From contig DAHXOQ010000178.1 in the NCBI GenBank assembly GCA_027364815.1, forward strand, positions 1-6,101: a stretch of 6,101 nucleotides of DNA, given 5' to 3'. This DNA is from Acidobacteriaceae bacterium. Its GTDB lineage: Bacteria > Acidobacteriota > Terriglobia > Terriglobales > Acidobacteriaceae. Position numbers and translations under genes: made by a program. Positions within the stretch are counted from its first letter, which is position 1. Each line of letters starts with the position of its first letter. The notes beneath the pieces are model-generated. The model saw only the letters and a list, made by a program, of their open reading frames with translations, was not told the origin of the DNA and searched no databases. Below are positions 1 through 6,101 of this stretch, one piece after another.

Positions 1-211
1 GGAATTTATTGAGAAGCGGCGGCTGAAGAAGCCGGAGAATGAGAAGGAAAGCGCGCGACTGATGCGGCGATTGGTGACGGCGGGGTTTTCAGTGGGTGTG
101 ATTTACAAGATATTGCGGCAGTGGGATGTTCCGGATGAGATGCTGATGGCGCTGGAGAATCTGGAAGAACCCAATGCTGATTTGGCGGCAGATGTGGGCG
201 ACGAAGTTTGA
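1..211 (+). CDS. recX: RecX-family regulatory protein, C-terminal part (5' end outside window)
   Basis: This is the last 69 codons of a gene that enters from the left edge, read from base 2 and ending in TGA at 209-211. The family binds RecA filaments and modulates their activity in recombination and the SOS response. The visible part is a charged, helical tail. It begins with an arginine/lysine-rich stretch (EKRRLKKPENEKESARLMRR) and continues with a GF...VIYKILRQWDV segment, which resembles the last three-helix repeat of RecX proteins. It ends in an acidic tail (ADLAADVGDEV). A recX gene directly before alaS is a recurrent bacterial arrangement and supports the call, although recA is not in view. 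Only 33 bases separate its stop from the alaS start, so the two may be co-transcribed. The assignment rests on a short fragment; another small helical protein is possible. Confidence 0.7.
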   Translation, partial: EFIEKRRLKKPENEKESARLMRRLVTAGFSVGVIYKILRQWDVPDEMLMALENLEEPNADLAADVGDEV

Positions 212-235
212 GTCTGGGCGCGTTCCGATTAAACT
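208..235 (+). promoter_or_regulatory. Candidate sigma70-type promoter for alaS
   Basis: TTGAGT at 208-213 and TAAACT at 230-235 are separated by 16 bases, close to the -35/-10 consensus and spacing. The -35 element overlaps the recX stop codon. A transcript would start near base 242, giving alaS an extremely short leader. The same TAAACT box followed by GAAG stands before dut. The AGAAG at 236-240 could instead be a Shine-Dalgarno site on a longer recX-alaS mRNA. Sequence resemblance is the only support. Confidence 0.35.
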
Positions 236-244
236 AGAAGAGCC

Positions 245-3241
245 ATGAAAAAACTGACAGGTAACGAGATTCGCGCCGAATTTTTGCGCTTTTTTGAAAC
301 AAAGGGCCATCGCCCGGTCCATTCGTCTTCGCTGGTTCCGGCGAACGACCCCACGCTGCTTTTTACCAACGCGGGAATGAACCAGTTCAAAGATTTATTT
401 TTAGGCGCGGAAAAGCGCGATTACAAGCGTGCTTGCAGCTCGCAAAAGTGCGTGCGCGCGGGCGGCAAGCACAACGATCTGGAGAATGTCGGCTTTACGC
501 GGCGGCATCATACGTTTTTCGAGATGCTGGGGAACTTCAGCTTTGGCGACTACTTCAAGCGCGAGGCAATTGCCTATGCGTGGGAGCTGATTACGAGCCC
601 GGAGTGGTTTGGGATTCCCAAGGACAAGCTGTATGTGACGATATTTGAGGGCGCTGACGGCGTACCGCGCGATACAGAGGCTGAGGAGTTCTGGGTTGCT
701 GTGGGTGTGCCGAAGGAGCGCATCAAGGAGTACGGGCTCAAGGATAATTTCTGGCAGATGGGCGAGACGGGACCGTGCGGACCGTGCTCGGAGATCTTTT
801 TTGATTTGGGCGTTGAGGCTTCGGAGCATGGGAAGGATCTTCCGTTTGGTGAGGATGACGCGCGGTATGTAGAGATCTGGAATTTGGTCTTCATGCAGTT
901 TGACCGGTCGGCGATTGTGGACCCGGCGACGAAGACGACAAGTTACAAGCTGACGCCGCTGCCCAAGCCATCGATCGATACGGGAATGGGTTTGGAGCGC
1001 GTTGCGGCGGTGCTGCAGGGTAAGATTTCGAATTTTGAGACAGATTTGTTTACGCCGCTGATTCGAAGAGCAGCGGAGTTAGCGGGGATAGCGGAGACAG
1101 CGGAGTTAGCTCCGTTGGTAGCAATTGCCAGCTTGAGAATTATTGCCGATCACGCGCGTGCGGCGACATTTCTGATTAACGACGGTGTGCTGCCATCGAA
1201 TGAAGGTCGCGGGTATGTGCTGCGCAAAATTCTGCGTCGCGGAATTCGGCATGGAAGATTGCTGGGTCAGGAGCAGCCGTTTTTGCATGAGATGGTTTTT
1301 GCCGTGCGCGATTTGATGAAGGGCGCGTATCCGGAGTTGATTGATTCGGCGGAGCGCGTGGCAAAGGTTGTGCTTTTAGAAGAACAGCACTTCGACAGGA
1401 ATATCATGCCTTCATTGAGGAGGCTCGAACCTGAACTGCGTTTGATCGCACAGGAAAAGGAGAGACTTGGAATAACCGAATTTAATGAATTAAAACAAAT
1501 CCAACTGGAGGGCTTGGATATTGTTCGAAGGGAAGTTAGCGAAGTAGCAGTGGATAAATTGTCTTCATTGGGCAATACTCCAATCACTATCGAGGGTGGA
1601 ATTGGCACGTACCATCTCAATCCTGATTTGACGCGTAAATATCGCATACCATCTGACTGGCCAAAATACGTATGCAATACGGCCAATGTGAAGTTTGCGT
1701 CGTCAAAAGACGAAAATGATTTTCCAGAGACCTTACTTATAGGTGAGAAGGCATACAGGTATTACGATACTTATGGCTTACCACTCGATTTTATTAAGGA
1801 TGCATGTCGAGATATCGGTGTCGAATTTGATTCTGAGGGTTTTGAACGCGTTTTCAATTTAGGGCAAGCAATGGCGCGCGCGAGTTGGAAAGGTGGAGCG
1901 CAGAAATCGGCGAGCCCGGTTTTCCGCGATCTGAGCAAGACGGTTTTTCTTGGCTACAAGCAGAATGTTGTGAATGGGGCGGAGGTGCTGGCGATCGTCA
2001 AGGACGGTTTGGGTGTGCCTGCGGCGAAGGCCGGTGACGCGGTTGAGATTGTGCTGGATCAGACGAGTTTTTATGCGGACTCGGGTGGCCAGGCTGGAGA
2101 CACGGGAAGATTCACGAGCGCGGATGGAAATACGATTGTCGCGGAGATTGAAGGGTGCGTGGCTCCGGTGCAGGGAGTGAGGGCGCACAAGGCGGTGCTG
2201 AAGCAGGATCTTGCCGTTGGCGATCATGTACGGACGGTTGTTGACAGTGACCGTCGCAATGCGATCCGGCGCAATCATACGGGTACGCATTTGCTGCATG
2301 CGGCGCTGAGGCAGGTACTGGGGACGCATGTGAAGCAGGCGGGTTCGCTGGTGGATAACACGCGGCTACGTTTTGATTTTTCGCATTTTGCGCAGGTTGC
2401 GCCGGAGGAGTTGGAAGAGATTGAGAGCATCGTGAATCGCGAGGTGCTGGTCAACACGGCGGTCGAGACGATTGAGGATGTGCCGATTGATGTGGCCGTG
2501 AATGAGTTTCACGCGATGGCGCTGTTTGGCGAGAAGTATGGCGACAAGGTGCGCGTGGTGAAGCTTGCGGATGGTTTCTCGACGGAACTTTGCGGCGGTA
2601 CGCACACGGCGGCGACGGGTGAGATTGGGCTGATCAAGATTGTGAGTGAGGGTTCGGTTTCATCGGGTGTGCGGCGTCTGGAGGCAATCAGCGGAATGGG
2701 TGCCTTGGATGAGTTCAGGCGCGATTATGAGGTTGCGCAGTTGGCAGCGCAGGTTGCGCCTTCTGGTGCGTCGACTCCCGCTGAGGCACTGAGTTTGAAG
2801 CTGGCGTCGCAGGATGAGGAACTCAAGAAATTGCGCCTGGAGCTGGACGAGGTGCGCATGAAGTCAGCGTCGGGCACACTCGATGAAGCGCTCTCGAAAG
2901 CTGGGGACGTGAAGGGCGTGAAGCTGGTGACGGTCAGGGCTGATGCGCTTGATCGTGGCCAACTGAGAACACTCGTCGACAATCTGAAACAGAAGATAGG
3001 CGAGGGAGTCGTGGTGCTTGGCTCGGCGCAGCCTGAAGGGAAAGTTGCGATTATTGCTGGTGTAACACCTGGACTGATTCAACGGATTCAGGCGGGGAAG
3101 ATCGTCGGCGCGGTAGCGAAGTTTGTCGGCGGGTCTGGCGGTGGAAAAGCGGAGATTGCTGAAGCCGGCGGCAAAGATCAGACGCAGATTGATGCGGCAC
3201 TGGCGGCCGCAAAGAGTGTGGTGGGTGAACTGCTCGCGTGA
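245..3241 (+). CDS. alaS: Alanine--tRNA ligase (alanyl-tRNA synthetase), with an internal expansion
   Basis: Cytoplasmic class II synthetase that attaches alanine to tRNA-Ala and hydrolyses mischarged Ser/Gly-tRNA-Ala. The catalytic domain shows SSSLVP (27-32), motif 2 RHHTFFEMLGNFSFGDYF (from about 87), DNFWQMGETGPCGPC (167-181) and motif 3 DTGMGLER (245-252). The tRNA-recognition domain has SNEGRGY with Asn319, and YYDTYG with Asp508; these match E. coli Asn303 and Asp400, which read G3:U70. The editing domain has the zinc-type motifs HTGTH (678-682) and CGGTH (783-787). A coiled segment from about 853 leads to the C-Ala/DHHA1 domain ending in a glycine-rich stretch (about 961-976). All key residues are present, so the enzyme should be active. 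At 998 residues it is longer than E. coli AlaRS (about 875). Most of the excess is an insertion near residues 409-497, in an AT-richer stretch. The ATG at 245 fits the homologous N-terminus and follows AGAAG. Confidence 0.97.
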   Translation: MKKLTGNEIRAEFLRFFETKGHRPVHSSSLVPANDPTLLFTNAGMNQFKDLFLGAEKRDYKRACSSQKCVRAGGKHNDLENVGFTRRHHTFFEMLGNFSFGDYFKREAIAYAWELITSPEWFGIPKDKLYVTIFEGADGVPRDTEAEEFWVAVGVPKERIKEYGLKDNFWQMGETGPCGPCSEIFFDLGVEASEHGKDLPFGEDDARYVEIWNLVFMQFDRSAIVDPATKTTSYKLTPLPKPSIDTGMGLERVAAVLQGKISNFETDLFTPLIRRAAELAGIAETAELAPLVAIASLRIIADHARAATFLINDGVLPSNEGRGYVLRKILRRGIRHGRLLGQEQPFLHEMVFAVRDLMKGAYPELIDSAERVAKVVLLEEQHFDRNIMPSLRRLEPELRLIAQEKERLGITEFNELKQIQLEGLDIVRREVSEVAVDKLSSLGNTPITIEGGIGTYHLNPDLTRKYRIPSDWPKYVCNTANVKFASSKDENDFPETLLIGEKAYRYYDTYGLPLDFIKDACRDIGVEFDSEGFERVFNLGQAMARASWKGGAQKSASPVFRDLSKTVFLGYKQNVVNGAEVLAIVKDGLGVPAAKAGDAVEIVLDQTSFYADSGGQAGDTGRFTSADGNTIVAEIEGCVAPVQGVRAHKAVLKQDLAVGDHVRTVVDSDRRNAIRRNHTGTHLLHAALRQVLGTHVKQAGSLVDNTRLRFDFSHFAQVAPEELEEIESIVNREVLVNTAVETIEDVPIDVAVNEFHAMALFGEKYGDKVRVVKLADGFSTELCGGTHTAATGEIGLIKIVSEGSVSSGVRRLEAISGMGALDEFRRDYEVAQLAAQVAPSGASTPAEALSLKLASQDEELKKLRLELDEVRMKSASGTLDEALSKAGDVKGVKLVTVRADALDRGQLRTLVDNLKQKIGEGVVVLGSAQPEGKVAIIAGVTPGLIQRIQAGKIVGAVAKFVGGSGGGKAEIAEAGGKDQTQIDAALAAAKSVVGELLA
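1376..1870 (+). other. Compositionally distinct patch inside alaS, including an in-frame insertion
   Basis: By hand count, bases 1381-1860 are 200/480 G+C (42%), against 135/240 (56%) in flanking lines (1201-1260 and 1921-2100). Codon choice changes too. In the patch all eight prolines use CCA or CCT and none CCG, arginine AGG appears five times, and Leu TTA, Ile ATA and Lys AAA are common, whereas the flanks favour GCG, CCG and CTG/TTG. The reading frame stays open. The shift also covers conserved AlaRS sequence on the right (1741-1860, 39% G+C, encoding the YYDTYGLPLDF region), not only the family-specific insertion (about 1469-1735). This fits replacement of a gene segment by homologous exchange with a donor that had a longer allele. 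An older insertion with relaxed codon use is the alternative. Confidence 0.6.
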
Positions 3242-3311
3242 TGCGGCTCACTCGAACTGAATTGCCGGCCCAATTAATCTGAAGAAAAGATCAGGGACGA
3301 GAGAACAAACT

Positions 3312-4610
<1,299 letters not shown>

Positions 4611-4623
4611 TTCAAGTTAATAT

Positions 4624-5412
4624 TTATACCCAGGTGTCGAGCGTGACGAACTGGTGCGACTTTTTGAATTGGCTGATGATGCGTTTGGTGGCGGTTATGG
4701 ACGGGCCGCGGTTGGCAGTTGGATCGATGTGGCTGCCGTCGTGCAGAACGATGTTCGAGGCCATCCCCTTTTGCTGATTCATTTCAATCTTTGCAATTAA
4801 TTTGCACGCGATGGATTCTGCGTCGGGGTTTGACCAATCGCTGGTCATGGCGTTCCACGTGACGGGTGTGAGGCCGAGTGAGCGCGCGATGCGCAGGACC
4901 TCTGGACGTCGTGCGCCAAAAGGCGGGCGGAAGAAACGAATCTCTTTGCCAATGGTGGCTTCGAGGGTTGCCTTGGTGCGAACGAGTTCATTGCGAACGC
5001 GTGCGGCCGGGGTGAGGGCGAGGTTGGGATGGTGCCAACTGTGATTGCCTATTGTGTGGCCAGCGGCGGAAATTTGGCGGACGAGGGCGGGGTTGCGTGC
5101 GGCGTAGCTGCCAATGAGGAAGAACGTGGCACGGATGTTCTGGCGGGCGAGAATGTCGAGGAGTTGCGGAGTCCAGTCGGGGTTAGGGCCGTCGTCGTAG
5201 GTGAGCGCGAGTTCGCCGGGCTTGTTAGGCGCGATCAGTGTGGGACCGAAGATTTGCGAGGTGGGCCAGAGCGCGGCGTAGGAGAGCGCGCCCCATGCGA
5301 GGCCAGTGGTTGCTAGCGTGGCACCAGCGACGGCGAGCGCGGGCACAAGTGCGGTTGCCGTCAGCAACTCAGCACTTAGACGATCGATTGTCTCCGGTAT
5401 TGGTGTAAACAT
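4624..5412 (-). CDS. Membrane-anchored polysaccharide deacetylase (NodB / carbohydrate esterase 4 fold)
   Basis: Predicted metal-dependent N-deacetylase of peptidoglycan, chitin-like or other N-acetylated glycans; the substrate cannot be read from sequence. Numbering from the ATG at 5410-5412 (262 residues), the NodB motifs appear in order: TYDDGP (71-76, Asp73/Asp74), the metal-binding HSWHH (His124 and His128), RPPFG (162-166), SDW (191-193) and IVLHDG with His224. Residues about 14-48 are hydrophobic and alanine-rich, giving one or two membrane segments that should tether the catalytic domain to the inner membrane. An upstream in-frame ATG at 5484 would add 24 residues. I prefer the shorter start: the extra residues look unlike a signal peptide, no ribosome site precedes 5484, and that ATG shares its CATG with the dut start and would consume the divergent promoter region. 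The gene faces away from dut and converges on hemL. Confidence 0.9.
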   Translation of the reverse strand: MFTPIPETIDRLSAELLTATALVPALAVAGATLATTGLAWGALSYAALWPTSQIFGPTLIAPNKPGELALTYDDGPNPDWTPQLLDILARQNIRATFFLIGSYAARNPALVRQISAAGHTIGNHSWHHPNLALTPAARVRNELVRTKATLEATIGKEIRFFRPPFGARRPEVLRIARSLGLTPVTWNAMTSDWSNPDAESIACKLIAKIEMNQQKGMASNIVLHDGSHIDPTANRGPSITATKRIISQFKKSHQFVTLDTWV

Positions 5413-5422
5413 CTCTGTATCC

Positions 5423-5428
5423 AGTGTA
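5423..5428 (-). promoter_or_regulatory. Candidate -10 box for the deacetylase gene
   Basis: Read on the minus strand, TACACT lies 10 bases before the preferred ATG at 5410-5412. It matches the TANNNT form and the spacing of the TAAACT box before alaS. No good -35 element is visible at 16-18 bases upstream, so support is weak. The box sits in the 70-base divergent region 5413-5482 shared with dut. Confidence 0.25.
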
Positions 5429-5470
5429 AAGTGTGACGGTTGAAAGCGATAAATGAAAGCCTTCAGCGGG

Positions 5471-5476
5471 TAAACT
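5471..5476 (+). promoter_or_regulatory. Candidate -10 box for dut, implying a leaderless transcript
   Basis: TAAACT ends 6 bases before the dut ATG at 5483, so transcription from it would begin at or next to the start codon. The GGAAG that follows (5477-5481) is one base from the ATG, too close for a normal Shine-Dalgarno site, which favours the promoter reading. TTGAAA at 5440-5445 is too far away (25-base spacer) to be its -35. Evidence is positional and motif-based only. Confidence 0.3.
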
Positions 5477-5482
5477 GGAAGC

Positions 5483-5917
5483 ATGTTAAGAGTGAAATTG
5501 CTGGAGTCGGGGGCGCGATTGCCTGTGGTGGCCCATCCTGGTGAGGATTTGGGCTATGACGTTTTTGCGTTTGAAGGCGCGGTGATTGGCGCGGGGCAGA
5601 CGGAGCGATTAAGAACAGGGATTGCGGTTGAGGCGCGCGAGCCTGTGACGGGCAAGCCGCTGGGATTACTGGTGCGTGACCGGTCATCGATGGCGGCGCG
5701 CGGGTTGGCGACAACGGGCGGCGTGATTGATGCGGGTTATCGCGGAGAGATTCTGATTTTGATGACGAACCTGAGTGCGCAGATAGTGGAGATTAAGTCA
5801 GGCGAGAAGATTGCGCAGATGATTCCAGTGCCGGTGCTGACTGGCGTTGTGGAAGAGGTTGCGGATCTGGAGGATTCGAAACGGGCGGAAAAGGGATTTG
5901 GAAGTTCTGGGCGGTGA
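5483..5917 (+). CDS. dut: Deoxyuridine 5'-triphosphate nucleotidohydrolase (dUTPase)
   Basis: Homotrimeric cytosolic enzyme that hydrolyses dUTP to dUMP and pyrophosphate, keeping uracil out of DNA and supplying the thymidylate precursor. All five trimeric dUTPase motifs are present in order within 144 residues, a normal family length. Motif 1 is LGYDVFA with Asp26. Motif 2 is RSSMAARGL (67-75). Motif 3 is GVIDAGYRGEI (80-90), containing the catalytic Asp83 and base-stacking Tyr86. Motif 4 is GEKIAQMIPVPV (107-118), and motif 5 is the flexible C-terminal KGFGSSGR, with Phe139 expected to close over the base. The protein ends directly after motif 5, as is usual. The ATG at 5483 gives the expected MLRVKLL first strand. 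It is divergent from the deacetylase gene. The stop codon lies inside a hairpin (5909-5930). Confidence 0.96.
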   Translation: MLRVKLLESGARLPVVAHPGEDLGYDVFAFEGAVIGAGQTERLRTGIAVEAREPVTGKPLGLLVRDRSSMAARGLATTGGVIDAGYRGEILILMTNLSAQIVEIKSGEKIAQMIPVPVLTGVVEEVADLEDSKRAEKGFGSSGR

Positions 5918-5930
5918 GTTCTCATCGCCC
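5909..5930 (+). terminator. Stem-loop overlapping the dut stop codon, possible terminator
   Basis: GGGCGGTGAG (5909-5918) can pair with CTCATCGCCC (5921-5930), giving a stem of about nine pairs with one G-U wobble and a four-base loop. The dut TGA (5915-5917) is within the left arm. No clear U-tract follows on this strand: the next bases are GCAAATTTGC, then an A-run. It is therefore not a textbook intrinsic terminator. It may protect the 3' end of the mRNA or separate dut from the convergent gene. Confidence 0.35.
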
Positions 5931-5952
5931 GCAAATTTGCGCTTAAAAAATC

Positions 5953-6101
5953 CTAGAGAATGTTGACGAGGTCCGCTTCTGAGGGGCCGTGGTGGGAGCC
6001 CATTTGGCCGCCGGGTGAAGTGAGGAGTGTTTGCGGCGTGCGCCAGTGGTCGATGTAGCTGATCTGGTGGACGCAGCTGATGGTGCAGTTGGGGGCGCAG
6101 G
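5953..6101 (-). CDS. Unrecognised protein, C-terminal part (5' end outside window)
   Basis: An open minus-strand frame enters from the right edge and ends in TAG at 5953-5955, giving 48 codons. Codon use supports coding: most third positions are G or C, mainly C (GAC, CAC, CTC, GGC, ATC, AGC). The end reads ...SHHGPSEADLVNIL, a plausible natural terminus. Near the window edge is a cysteine cluster, CAPNCTISC, followed by VHQISYIDHW. The C-x3-C-x3-C spacing could bind a metal or form disulfides, but it does not match the radical SAM C-x3-C-x2-C pattern. A glycine/histidine-rich stretch (GGQMGSHHG) lies further on. I cannot name a family from this fragment. It converges on dut with 35 bases between the stops. 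Confidence 0.6.
   Translation of the reverse strand, partial: CAPNCTISCVHQISYIDHWRTPQTLLTSPGGQMGSHHGPSEADLVNIL

Noticed and set aside
1376..1870. The alaS insertion as an intein or mobile intron
   Set aside because: The frame runs straight through and the stretch lacks intein splice-junction residues. The compositional change extends into conserved host-protein sequence, unlike a discrete insertion element. No terminal repeats or target duplication were seen.
1859..2329. A 156-codon minus-strand open frame inside alaS
   Set aside because: It is antisense to the well-conserved editing domain of AlaRS, is Arg-rich and has no recognisable motif. It is a shadow frame.
3260..3275. AATTG-CCGGCC-CAATT inverted repeat between alaS and hemL as a terminator
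   Set aside because: The stem has only five pairs, three of them A-T, and no T-run follows. It is too weak to call.
4611..4623. Bidirectional terminator between the convergent hemL and deacetylase genes
   Set aside because: The 13-base gap is AT-rich with no inverted repeat able to form a stable stem.
5403..5430. GTGTAAA direct repeat, two copies 21 bases apart, as an operator
   Set aside because: The copies are only seven bases long. One lies in the deacetylase coding sequence and the other overlaps its candidate -10 box. Chance is a sufficient explanation.

Overview
The window holds a run of ordinary bacterial housekeeping genes, and almost every base can be assigned. GC content is in the mid-50s percent, with a strong preference for GCG (Ala), CCG (Pro) and TTG/CTG (Leu) codons. 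The protein style suggests an Acidobacteriota member of the Terriglobia type. This placement is an inference from protein flavour and from the recX-alaS neighbourhood; no rRNA or other definitive marker is present.

Layout, left to right. The 3' end of a RecX-family gene (1-211, +) is followed after 33 bases by alaS, alanyl-tRNA synthetase (245-3241, +). After a 70-base gap comes hemL, glutamate-1-semialdehyde aminomutase (3312-4610, +). A membrane-anchored NodB-type polysaccharide deacetylase lies on the minus strand (4624-5412, possibly to 5484), convergent with hemL. Divergent from it is dut, dUTPase (5483-5917, +). A 35-base gap with a hairpin separates dut from the 3' end of a minus-strand gene (5953 to the window edge) that I do not recognise. 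No RNA genes, mobile elements, CRISPR arrays or attachment sites were seen, and no gene-free stretch exceeds about 75 bases.

The genes do not form one pathway. They cover RecA regulation (recX), charging and proofreading of tRNA-Ala (alaS), the aminomutase step that makes 5-aminolevulinate for haem (hemL), cell-envelope glycan modification (deacetylase) and dUTP removal with dUMP supply (dut).

The most unusual part is inside alaS. About 495 bases (roughly 1376-1870) are markedly AT-richer and use different codons from the rest of the gene. This patch carries an in-frame expansion of about 92 residues relative to E. coli AlaRS. The expansion sits between the two residues equivalent to E. coli Asn303 and Asp400, which read the G3:U70 identity pair of tRNA-Ala. 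It looks like a mosaic allele of an essential gene. A lesser theme is a TA(A/C)ACT box just upstream of three starts (alaS, dut, deacetylase), which suggests very short-leader or leaderless transcripts. I do not see a convincing new multi-gene system here.
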